Below, piece by piece: positions 30,953 through 39,600 of a stretch of 64,000 nucleotides of DNA. Position 1 is the first letter of the stretch. The number at the start of each line of letters is the position of its first letter. The position numbers and the translations under genes are program-made. Origin of the DNA: Nocardia asteroides (GTDB taxonomy: Bacteria; Actinomycetota; Actinomycetes; Mycobacteriales; Mycobacteriaceae); NCBI GenBank assembly GCA_019930625.1, contig CP082844.1:248001-312000 (forward strand), read 5' to 3'. The notes under the pieces are model-generated. The model saw nothing but the letters and a program-made list of their open reading frames with translations, was not told where the DNA came from and did not search any database.

Positions 30953-32530
30953 TCATCGCCACCCTCCGCGGTCCCCGGAGTTGTCGGCGCCGCCGGAGAG
31001 GTATCCAGGGAATCCATCGGCCAGCCACGCGGCCAGCTCCTCGAACGCGAGCACGGTCTCCTTCTCCAGCAGCCGGAGGTCGATTTCGCCGCCTTCGGCC
31101 AGATGCGCGTCATAGGGCAGTACGCAGGTGGGGCGCTGCGCGGTCTCGAACAGCTTCTCGATCGCGTCCACGTCGACGGTCGGCTTCAGCGGCTGGTGGT
31201 GCACGATGCCGACGATCGACTTGGCGATCAAGTGTTGCAGGCCATGAGAACTCAGCCAGTTCAGGGTGGCCACCGCGCCGGTCACACCGCCCACCGTCGC
31301 CGGGGTGACGACCACGACGGCGTCGCTGGTCTGCAGCACCGTCGACGTCACCGAATCCAGCACACCGGTCCCGCAGTCCACCACCAGCAGGTTGAAGTGC
31401 TTGCGTAGCACCTCCACGGCGGTGCTGTACTCGCGGCCGGACAGCGCCTCGGTGGCCTCGGTCGACCAGGGCGAGGCGATCACGGCCAGGTCGGAGGAGT
31501 TGATCGAGGTGAACGACTGCACCGCGGAGAACGCGTCGAGGTTCTGCGACTGCGCCAGATCGCGCAGGGTCAGGCCGTAAGGGTGCCTGCAGGTGCGGGT
31601 CGACAAGTCGCCGAAGTCCGGGTTCGCGTCGATCGCGACCACCCGGTCCGGGCGCAGGCCCGCGAAGGTCGACCCGAGCGTCGCCGCGGTGGTGGTGCGG
31701 CCGACGCCGCCCTTCACACTGATCACCGCGATCTGATAGGTGGTGGTGAGCTGGCGTCGGATTCGCATCTTGCGGTCCTCGGCGCGCTGCTCGGCAGGCG
31801 AAAGCCCGAGATTGAAGCCGACTTTGTTGAGGGCACCGCGCATGCCGGTGCTGGAGCGCAGTTGCGCCCGCTTCGCGGCGGAGATGTCGGCGAGCAGGTC
31901 GATCGAGCTGAGCGCGGCGGGCAGCACCTCGATCCGCGGCGTCGGTTCATAGGCCGAGTGGTCGACGCGCTCGGGAACCCAGGGCGTCGCGGATCCGGAC
32001 TGCCATTCGTCATTCGCGGATGCGGCATCGGTCCGCGCGATCGCCTGTGACACCCGGGCGGCCGCCTGCTCGGCGCGGTATTGCTCGGCGGACTGCTCAT
32101 GTGCCGAATAATTTTGCGCCGCTTGCGGTGTGGCAGGCGGCGCTACGGAGTAGTCCGGCGGAGGCGTGCCCGCCGACGGCGGGGGCACATTCGACTGCGG
32201 AGGCGTGCTCGGCTGCGGAGGCGTGCTCGGCCGCGCCATCTGCGCATTCGCCTGCCGCGGCGGCACGCTGGCACTTGGTGGCGGCGTCACCGCGCCCTGC
32301 TGCGGGGAATGAGACTCGGATCCCCCAGTGGACGCCAGCGGCTCACGCGGCGGGCCGATCACGGGGTCGACGTGGGAGAACGCTTCGGCGTCCTGTCGGG
32401 TCTCGGGGGCGGGGCCCGGCGCGACAGCCGCGTCGGTCAGCTCGTTCGTCGGTGCGAAGTACGCGTCGTAACCGCCGCGAGCGCGCGCGGATTCGGCCGA
32501 ATGACCGTTGATGCTCGGTGCTCGGTTCAT
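30953..32530 (-). CDS. EspI-like protein: Pro-rich N-terminus plus MinD-like ATPase
   Basis: A 525-residue protein. Residues about 1-200 are disordered and Pro/Gln/Ser-rich; residues about 260-510 form a MinD/ParA-like P-loop domain with deviant Walker A VKGGVGRTTTAAT, then AIDANPDFGDLS and LLVVDCGTG. EspI in M. tuberculosis has the same layout and modulates ESX-1 according to ATP state. I chose ATG at 32530 with GGAGAGG about 10 bases upstream. It sits between espG and eccD, the position of espI next to eccD in ESX-1. Confidence 0.82.
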   Translation of the reverse strand: MNRAPSINGHSAESARARGGYDAYFAPTNELTDAAVAPGPAPETRQDAEAFSHVDPVIGPPREPLASTGGSESHSPQQGAVTPPPSASVPPRQANAQMARPSTPPQPSTPPQSNVPPPSAGTPPPDYSVAPPATPQAAQNYSAHEQSAEQYRAEQAAARVSQAIARTDAASANDEWQSGSATPWVPERVDHSAYEPTPRIEVLPAALSSIDLLADISAAKRAQLRSSTGMRGALNKVGFNLGLSPAEQRAEDRKMRIRRQLTTTYQIAVISVKGGVGRTTTAATLGSTFAGLRPDRVVAIDANPDFGDLSTRTCRHPYGLTLRDLAQSQNLDAFSAVQSFTSINSSDLAVIASPWSTEATEALSGREYSTAVEVLRKHFNLLVVDCGTGVLDSVTSTVLQTSDAVVVVTPATVGGVTGAVATLNWLSSHGLQHLIAKSIVGIVHHQPLKPTVDVDAIEKLFETAQRPTCVLPYDAHLAEGGEIDLRLLEKETVLAFEELAAWLADGFPGYLSGGADNSGDRGGWR

Positions 32531-32564
32531 TTCCGTCGTCCTCTCCACAACCACGGTCCGACGT

Positions 32565-33458
32565 TCAGTTCATTCTGCTGGTGTCGAACCAACTTCGGCC
32601 GGGCAGCAGGTCGATGAGCCCCCCGATGCCCGACCGCAAGGCCGCATCGTCGCCGGGGGCATATCTGGCCCACTTCCGTCCGTCCATCGCAACGCTCGGA
32701 GTCACGATGATCCGCCCTGACAGGGTATCCACCACGTGCACGGCGAATTCGGGCTTCGGCGAGCTGCCGTCGTGGTGCTCGATGATCACCACTTCCGCCC
32801 GTCGGACCACCTCGTCCAGCACCCGGCTCAACACGGCGGCGGCATGCGGTTCCGCACCGAGTTCCACCAGGGCACGACGGCGTTCGTCCTGGTCGTCGGG
32901 TATCTCACCGAATTGCTCCACCGTCGCGGTGACCGGCTCGAACCGCAGCACCGGCGCCGACCCGAGCGCGGTTGCTACGGCGGCCGACAACATATCGAGC
33001 TGGCGGTCCTGCTGGAACACCGACTGGATGACTACATGATCGTCGGAACGCACCGCGAGCACATGGGTCTCGCCCGCGCGCACCAGCGACATTCGCAGCA
33101 TACCCTTCGGTTCGCCATCCAAGCCGGTGTCCAGGATTCGGACAGCCATTTCCACGTCCGCTCGGTAGAGACACATGAGCCAATGCTCGACGGCCGGGTG
33201 CACGCGACCGTCCTCGAGCACGCCCACTTCGGTGAGCTGCGCGGCGACTACGGAATGCACCCGATCCCGATCCTCGATGCGGTAGATATTCGGCAGGAGC
33301 GCCAATACGGGCGGATAGGAGTCGATGCCGACCAGATGCTGTAATAGCAGGGCGGCATCGACATTCAGGTCGATTGCGACTGGATCGTCTTCCACACCTT
33401 CCCCGAATGCATTGTGGTCATTTGTCTCGACTGGATATTCGACCTCGACGCGCGTCAC
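32565..33458 (-). CDS. espG: ESX chaperone EspG
   Basis: A 297-residue cytosolic protein of the EspG family, which binds the tip of PE-PPE heterodimers and delivers them to their own ESX system. Family character is seen in the N-terminal beta-rich segment (DLNVDAALLLQHLVGID), the middle (VHPAVEHWLMCLYRADVEMAVRI) and the C-terminus (GRIIVTPSVAMDGRKWARY). GTG start overlapping the PPE stop (GTGA), so it is co-translated with its likely client. The EspG assignment rests on pattern and position. Confidence 0.82.
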   Translation of the reverse strand: MTRVEVEYPVETNDHNAFGEGVEDDPVAIDLNVDAALLLQHLVGIDSYPPVLALLPNIYRIEDRDRVHSVVAAQLTEVGVLEDGRVHPAVEHWLMCLYRADVEMAVRILDTGLDGEPKGMLRMSLVRAGETHVLAVRSDDHVVIQSVFQQDRQLDMLSAAVATALGSAPVLRFEPVTATVEQFGEIPDDQDERRRALVELGAEPHAAAVLSRVLDEVVRRAEVVIIEHHDGSSPKPEFAVHVVDTLSGRIIVTPSVAMDGRKWARYAPGDDAALRSGIGGLIDLLPGRSWFDTSRMN

Positions 33459-34792
33459 CGGGGACGTTCCGCGGACGCGAGCACCGCTTCGTCTTCGTCT
33501 CGTTCGATGACGCCGACCGCGTGTGCCTCTTCGGGCGTCGGGTCGTCCCGGCCGTCACTGTCCACGTACTCGATGACCCCGATGACGGGGGGTTGCTCGA
33601 GTACCGGAACATCCTGAGGTTCGCCCGGTACGAAGACCTTCGAGGGCTTCGTCTCATCATCGCGACGTCGTCGCATTCGCGCCTTGGGCGCGACCGCACC
33701 GCGTGACGGCCCCGTCCGGCCCATCGGTCCGGACGCCGATTGTTGCGGCAAGGCGCCGAATGCCCTTCCGCTTCCTGGATTCCAGTTGGTGGGCATCCGG
33801 AATCCGGTCGAAGCGCCCGGCATAGCTCCCAGGCCGCCACGGGCCATATTGAGCGCGACGAGACTCCCGGCTCCACCACTCAAGGCGGCCAACGTCGGCG
33901 AATTCTGCGACGTGCCATAGAGCCAGGACTCGCCGGCTCCATCGCCCGTTCCCGAATCGCCGGACAACGCATTGGGATCCAACTGCTCGGAATTGGTGGC
34001 GGGGTTCGTCGTGTCCGCGGGTTGTGTCGTATCGGTTGGTTGTGTCGTATCGGTTGGTTGTGTCGTATCCGATGGTTGTGTCGTATCCGATGGCTGTGTC
34101 GAATCGGTGGGTGTCTTATCACCGCCCGATTCGGAGCCCTTATCGAGTCCAGTCGACCCTTCGTCCGTGGAGGTTTTAGTAAGACCGGAATCGGTGTGAT
34201 CGGGCGGGTTGTCGAAAGACGCGTAATCCGTCTGCGGGCCCGGCCCTGGGCCGCCAGTAACAATGGGCGGCGCCTCGATCGGTGGCGGTATTGCGGCTAG
34301 CGTGGGCACCAACGCCCCAGCGTAAGCAGCCATTATCCCGAGGGCGGCCCCTCGGAGCGCGAGCAACTCGGCCTCGGCTTCCAGGAGCGCCGCGCCGCTC
34401 AGCGGACCGAAGCCGCCGCCGAGCGCGATGCCCTCCTGCAACCGGACCTGAGCGGTCTTGGCGGCGACCGCCGCCATTGCGGCCTTCGCCGCGGTGGCGA
34501 TATCAGCCGCTCGGTCCAGCAACTCGCCTGTGGCCTCGGCCACCGCGGCTTGCTCACGCAACCATACCGAATGTTTACGGAACGCCGCCTGCGCCTGGTC
34601 GGAGGTAAGCGCTTGGAACGTCCCGCCCATCTGCAGCATTGAGCTGTCGGTGCTGGCCGCGGCAGTGTTCAAGTGCGCGGCCATAGCCTGATAAGCCTTC
34701 GCGGTCAACCGCGTCGTGGTGACCCCATCGCCGGCGAGCAGCGGGGCGATAATCGCCTCCGGCCCCAACGCGCCGAGTACGACAGCAAGCAT
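33455..34792 (-). CDS. PPE-like ESX substrate
   Basis: A 445-residue protein. Residues about 1-170 form a helical PPE-like domain; the usual WxG turn is FQALTS here (Trp replaced by Phe). A Thr/Asp/Pro linker contains five DTTQP-type hexapeptides coded by 18-bp repeats. The C-terminal tail holds VFVPGEPQDVPVLEQ and IGVIEYVD, followed by a second similar copy (VGVIERDEDEAV). The tail motif recurs in the broken ORF at 36.2-36.5 kb. The stop overlaps espG and a PE-like gene lies 30 bases upstream, the classic PE-PPE-EspG trio. Probably exported as a pair with the PE-like protein. Confidence 0.78.
   Translation of the reverse strand: MLAVVLGALGPEAIIAPLLAGDGVTTTRLTAKAYQAMAAHLNTAAASTDSSMLQMGGTFQALTSDQAQAAFRKHSVWLREQAAVAEATGELLDRAADIATAAKAAMAAVAAKTAQVRLQEGIALGGGFGPLSGAALLEAEAELLALRGAALGIMAAYAGALVPTLAAIPPPIEAPPIVTGGPGPGPQTDYASFDNPPDHTDSGLTKTSTDEGSTGLDKGSESGGDKTPTDSTQPSDTTQPSDTTQPTDTTQPTDTTQPADTTNPATNSEQLDPNALSGDSGTGDGAGESWLYGTSQNSPTLAALSGGAGSLVALNMARGGLGAMPGASTGFRMPTNWNPGSGRAFGALPQQSASGPMGRTGPSRGAVAPKARMRRRRDDETKPSKVFVPGEPQDVPVLEQPPVIGVIEYVDSDGRDDPTPEEAHAVGVIERDEDEAVLASAERPR
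34020..34109 (-). repeat. Five 18-bp tandem repeats in the PPE-like gene
   Basis: Unit on the plus strand is GGTTGTGTCGTATCGGTT, at 34020, 34038, 34056, 34074 and 34092; the third and fourth units end CCGAT and the fifth is diverged. In frame they encode DTTQPT/DTTQPS. Copy number is expected to vary between strains. Confidence 0.9.
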
Positions 34793-34822
34793 GTCATCAG
34801 CTTTCGCTCGGGCTGTCCGCGC

Positions 34823-35134
34823 CTAGAATGCCGCTGCTCTGCTGAGCACCTGGCCACCGCCGGCCGCGTCACCGGCAGCGAAGGCGACCCCGACCTCCGG
34901 TAGGGCGACCGCACCTTCGCTCCTCACAAAGACCCCCTTTGCCGTGGCAGGGAAGAACAACCCCGCTTGCTTAGCGCACGCGGCGGGAATGAGTGCGCTC
35001 ACGTCATCGAGACCCGGCGGGGCCGGGACAGCGACGGGAGCGGCAGCACCGAGCATCAACAGCAAGTCCTCCGCGCTGACGCCGAGTTGGGAAGCGATAA
35101 CCGGGAGATGATCCGGATCAACTGCGAGATGCAT
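34823..35134 (-). CDS. PE-like ESX protein
   Basis: A 103-residue helical protein with a PE-type layout: helix, short turn, Ala-rich stretch (GAAAPVAVPAPPGLDDVSAL) and a second long helix. The literal Pro-Glu motif is absent, so the assignment rests on size, composition and position before the PPE-like gene. ATG at 35134 with TAGGAGAC 7 bases upstream. First gene of the run PE-PPE-espG-espI-eccD-mycP-eccE; its own promoter would lie in the 425-base gap upstream. Confidence 0.68.
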   Translation of the reverse strand: MHLAVDPDHLPVIASQLGVSAEDLLLMLGAAAPVAVPAPPGLDDVSALIPAACAKQAGLFFPATAKGVFVRSEGAVALPEVGVAFAAGDAAGGGQVLSRAAAF

Positions 35135-35559
35135 GGAAGTCTCCTAACAACTGGTACACACTCTTGACGAGTAGTACGTCGACATCGAGCGGTGCAATCA
35201 GAACGTTAAGCTATTCCCAGCAGTGGTGATATGGGACGAAACCCGCAGTCATTACATCGGCCGTGTTGCCGCCGCCTGCAGAGATCCGCTGGAGGCGTTG
35301 CGAATGAGGCGAACGTCACGTGACACGAGCTCTCGGCGTTGGCCGCAAACGCGTACCGGAGGACATCCCGGACATCCGATCGCCCTCGACGAAGTCGATG
35401 TGAGCGAACTCGTCGAGGGCGACAGCGGATATTGATCAGTCTCGGCTGGACCACTCGGCAGCAACCGAGCACCGTGACCACGTTCGATCGACCGTCACCG
35501 GACCGGCCCGCTCGGGCGGGATCACGGGCCTACCGGGGGGACGACGAACCACGGAGCGG
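35135..35559. other. Gap between esxA-like and PE-like genes
   Basis: 425 bases with no convincing gene. A perfect 10-bp stem with 17-base loop (CCCTCGACGA 35383-35392, TCGTCGAGGG 35410-35419) may end the esx transcript on the minus strand. A promoter for the PE operon is expected toward the left end but no strong hexamers are visible. Short ORFs here look incidental. Confidence 0.5.
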
Positions 35560-35856
35560 CTAGAGGATCTGAGAGAACCGCATGGCCTGGCCCTGATCCA
35601 CAACGCGGAACTGGCCGTCGATGCCCGACACTTGTTTGGTCGCCGCCTTGAGCTGCACCAGCGCGGCGTTGTACTCGTCGATCAACTTGTGAATGGCATT
35701 CTGCAGTTCGCCGTTCGAGCTACCTGCGTCACCTCGAAAGTTCTGCTCCAGCAACCTGGCCAGCGTGTTCCGCTCACCCGCGTCGACCGACATGTCGGTG
35801 AGCACTTTGTCGGTGCGGACCACCAGACCCTCGACGGCATCGTAATCATTCTTCAT
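35560..35856 (-). CDS. WXG100-family protein (EsxA-like), Trp missing
   Basis: A 98-residue helical-hairpin protein, the size of ESAT-6. The central turn reads NFRGDAGSS, so the Trp of WXG is Phe. The C-terminal export-type signal YxxxD/E appears as FRVVD, with Phe for Tyr. Directly follows the EsxB-like gene (43-base gap), the standard arrangement of partner genes. Probably forms a heterodimer with it and is exported by the neighbouring ESX core. Confidence 0.8.
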   Translation of the reverse strand: MKNDYDAVEGLVVRTDKVLTDMSVDAGERNTLARLLEQNFRGDAGSSNGELQNAIHKLIDEYNAALVQLKAATKQVSGIDGQFRVVDQGQAMRFSQIL

Positions 35857-35899
35857 TATCCGAGACCTTTCCCGATTGTTTTCTGGTGCAGATCAGGCA

Positions 35900-36208
35900 T
35901 CAGAAATTGAGGTTGTATTTGTTGACCTGCGCCGCGTTCTCTTGGTCCTGGCTGTCGAAGGTCGCGCCGGCGATATTCAGAGCGTCGACGATTTCCATGA
36001 ACTTCTTGTGCAGCTGCCCCCCCTTGTCGAGGGCACCCTGCATCGCCTGCTGGATCGCAGTTCCGGTCGCGCCTTCGACAGCGGGCGCATATTCCATCTT
36101 GATGCCCTCGAGAATACCCATGTGGTTCTTGAAGGTGTCGGCGTGCATGAAGAACTTCTTGGCGACATTGTCGATGTCTGCTCGGTCGCCGGTGAAGCCA
36201 ATGGGCAT
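35900..36208 (-). CDS. WXG100-family protein (EsxB-like), Trp missing
   Basis: A 102-residue helical-hairpin protein aligning with CFP-10 around the turn: VEGATGTAIQQA here against the CFP-10 pattern WRGAAGTAAQAA, so Trp is Val. The C-terminal signal reads FDSQD where YxxxD is usual. ATG at 36208 preceded by AGGATAGGA. Lies just after eccC and a broken ORF. It should present the secretion signal to the third ATPase domain of EccC, if the Phe substitution is tolerated. Confidence 0.8.
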   Translation of the reverse strand: MPIGFTGDRADIDNVAKKFFMHADTFKNHMGILEGIKMEYAPAVEGATGTAIQQAMQGALDKGGQLHKKFMEIVDALNIAGATFDSQDQENAAQVNKYNLNF

Positions 36209-36232
36209 ATCTGTTCCTATCCTAGACGGCGT

Positions 36233-36516
36233 TTACCTTGCCTCGGACGGATTCGCCGAGGACGTTGACGGGGCGTGCGTGTCTCGCGATCGTCGATATC
36301 CGGCTCGGCCATCGACGTCCTCGACCACACCGATTGCAGCGAGTTTCTCCAGTACCGGCACCTCCTGGGTTACTCCGGGAACGTACAGCGCCGCCGGACA
36401 GAGGATTTCCAGTTGTTCCGGTAGCGTCTCGCGTGCGTGGCGATGGCGCCATCCGCCTGGGCTCGGTCACCGCGCCGCACATCCGGCGGCGCGATGCCTT
36501 GATCCGGGAGTGCCAT
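36233..36516 (-). pseudogene. Frameshifted small ORF sharing the PPE tail motif
   Basis: On the minus strand an ATG at 36516 (GGAG 8 bases before) opens MALPDQGIAPPDVRRG, but this frame ends at 36370. A second frame, open from 36466 to the TAA at 36233, reads ALYVPGVTQEVPVLEKL then IGVVEDVD, clearly related to VFVPGEPQDVPVLEQ and IGVIEYVD at the end of the PPE-like protein. A single -1 shift near 36425-36470 would join them into a protein of about 95 residues. It is either a decayed gene, a programmed shift or a sequence error. It sits between a TTCCC palindrome and esxB. Confidence 0.6.
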
Positions 36517-36583
36517 GGTGAGACTCCAATCGAGCGTGACTACCAGCTCGGATCGAGCGGCTGCTAAGAAAAACGGTAATTCA

Positions 36584-36599
36584 TTCCCAACCTTGGGAT
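36584..36599 (-). promoter_or_regulatory. TTCCCA-N4-TGGGAA palindrome ahead of the esx operon
   Basis: TTCCCAACCTTGGGAT, within a wider near-palindrome running from ATTCAT to ATGAAT. It lies 12 bases past the eccC stop. On the minus strand TACCGT follows four bases after the GGGAAT arm, at the same spacing as GACAAT at other sites. The first ATG is 68 bases downstream. Confidence 0.65.
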
Positions 36600-36610
36600 G
36601 AATGCTGAGG

Positions 36611-39600
36611 TCAGATCTGCTGGGGCACCCAGGCCACCTGGACAAGATCCCGGCGAGAACTCATCGGCTCCACGTAGATTCCCCGGCCCGGCGGCTGCTT
36701 GGTGGGTCGCACGTCGCCGACCAGGATCCCGTCGAGCTTCGAGCCGTCCATGATGAGACCCGAGGAATTGAGATTCTTCATCTGGCCGATCACGTTGTCG
36801 TACAACGCCGTGTCCGCTTGCGCGATGTTGCGCGCCGCGATGACGTGCAAGCCGGTATCCCGACCGTCGACAATGATCTCCTTCAACGGTTCCAGCGGAT
36901 TCAGCGCGCCACGCTGCGCCACCATGTGGTAATCGTCGATCACGACGAAGACCTCGGGTCCGGTCCACCAGGACCGCTCCGCGAGCTGCCGGGTGGTCAC
37001 GTTCTCCGGTGGTCGCCGCGAGCGCATCTTCTCCACCAGGGCAGGCAGCGCATCGCGTACATCGCGCTCGTTGGTCACATGTCCGATAAGCATCTCCGGC
37101 GGCACCGTCTCCAGATGCCTGCGCCGGTAGTCGATCAGCAGTACGCGCGCCTGTGAGGGGTCGTACTGATGCTGGATGGACGCCAGCAGGGCAGCCAACA
37201 TGGTGGACTTCCCGGATCCGGTCGAGCCGAGCACGATGAAATGCGTCGACACACTGAAATCGATTGTCGCGGGCCGCAAATCGGATTCCCGGAGACCGAA
37301 CGGCACGACGAGACGCTGCGCGAGCGTCTGCGGCACCGGCCATCCCGCGCGCACCTCGTCGAGGCCCACCTGCGGCGGCAGCAGTTTCACCTGCGGCGCG
37401 CGACGGCCAGGGTAGCGCTGTGCGACCTCGGCGGACGCCGCGGCGAGACCCTCCGCGGCCGATTCCGCCTCGCCCGCGCCGTCGATGCGCGGCAACGCCG
37501 TGAGCATGTGCAGGCCATCGGTCGAGATGCATCGGCCCGGCCGATTGGCGGGGATCGCCGCGACCACATTGCGGTGGGCGTTGAAAGTCGTATCGGCCAA
37601 ATCTCCCAGACGCATCTCGAGGCGTGTCTGCATCAGGTCCTTGATCGCGGGGCGGATGGCGATCCAGCGTGAACTGCTCACCACCAAGTGAATGCCGTAG
37701 TTCAGGCCCTGCAGCGCGATCGATTCCATGATCGGGGTGTACTCGTCGTAGTACGGGCCGTTCATACCGAACCCGACGTCCCACCCGTCGATCACCAAGA
37801 AGACATCGCCGTAGGGATCGCGGTCCAGCCACGGTGCGGTGCCGCCCCCATCGCGCATCGTACGGAACTTCCGGATGCTATCGATGCCGAACTCGGTGAA
37901 CATCGACTGCCTGCTCTCGAGCAGGCTGGTCACCAACGCGATCGTGCGCCGGATTCGGTCGCCGTCGCGGGCCGCGGCGACCGATCCCACGTGCGGCAGG
38001 TTCGCCAATATCGACAACCCGCCACCGGAGAAGTCCAGACAGTAGAACTGCACCTGTTCCGGCGTGTGGGTCAGCGCCGCGGACAGGATGAACGACTGCA
38101 GCGCCGTGGATTTGCCGGACTGCGTGCCGCCGACGATGGCCATATGTCCACCGCCGCCGGACATGTCCACCGACCAGACGTCCTGACGCTGTTGGCGCGG
38201 CTTGTCCACCAGAGCCAACGGCATCTGCAACGCGCCCTGGGGAACCGCGCGGATCATCCGCTCCAGGGTGGGCGGCGTGGTCAGCGGTGGGAGCCACATC
38301 TTATGAGCGGGGTTCCCGTGCCGGGCCAGTTGCTGCAACACCGCTTCCATCACGGTGATCGACTCACCGTCGGCGACCTCGGCCGCCTCTTGGACGACCA
38401 CCGGCTCGACCACCGCGGGCCGGGTGTCGACGATGTGGCCCGCGGTGAAACGCTGCGGCGGCCGGTAACCGCCACCGGGCCGGCGCGCACGCTGCGCGGA
38501 GGCCGCGGACACCTGCGCAGGCGGCGAGTACTTCTCGCCCACATACGCGGCCTGGAACCGCTGGAGGTCACCGGAACCGACCCGCAGGTAACCCGAACCC
38601 GGCTTCTTCGGCAGGTGGTAGGCGTCCGCGGTGCCGATCGCATCGCGTGAGTCACTGGTCTGGTTGGTGCGCAACGCGATTCGATAGGAGAGGTGCGCTT
38701 CCAGCTCGCCCATTCGGTTGGCGGGCACCTTCTGCGACGACAGCAGCAGGTGAATTCGCAGTGATCGACCCAGTCGGCCGATGGCCACGAAGAGTTTCGA
38801 GAAGTTCGGGTATTGCTCGAGCAGTTCGGCGAACTCGTCCAGGATGATCAGCAGGGTGGGCAGCGGTCGCAGATCCGCGCCCTGTTCCCTGGCGCGCTCG
38901 TAATCGGCGACGCTGGCGAAATTGCCCGCGTCGCGCAGGATTCGTTGCCGCCGCGCCATTTCACCGTTGATGACGTCTTCCATACGGGTGACGAGGTCGG
39001 CTTCTTCCTCCATATTCGTCACGACGGCCGTCACGTGTGACAGCCGGTCGAAGCCGAGGAAGGTCGCGCCACCCTTGAAGTCGACGAGCAGCAGGTTCAG
39101 CACATCCGGTGAATGCGTCGCGACCGCCGAAAGCACCAGGGTTCGCAAGAATTCCGACTTGCCGGATCCGGTGGCGCCGATGCACATTCCGTGCGGACCC
39201 ATGCCTTCTTCGGCCGATTCCTTGATATCGAGATAGACGACACTGCCGGCCGGATCATGACCGAACGGGATGTTCAGGCGCGCCCGATCCTCGTCGCGGC
39301 GGCGGATCCACGCTTGCTCGACGCGGATCGCGCCGGGATCGGCGATGCCGACCATTTCCTCCCACGATGTGCCACCGCTGGCTTGCTCGGCGGCCACCGC
39401 CTCCACCACCGTGGACAAGCGATACGGTGAAAGGCTGCGTGCCATCGCCGTCATCGCTGCCGCGGACAGCGAGTCGGCGACACCGACGCGCCGCAACCCG
39501 CGCGGACTCACCTCGTTCAGCGACCGGTCCTCGCTCACCGTGAAACGCAGCGCACGCGGAAGATTCTGCTCGGTGGCGCCCAGCCTCAACCATGTGCAGC

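Noticed and set aside
35223..35435. 70-codon plus-strand ORF in the esxA-PE gap
   Set aside because: Opposite to the operon direction, no ribosome site and no recognisable domain; the hairpin at 35383-35419 overlaps it.
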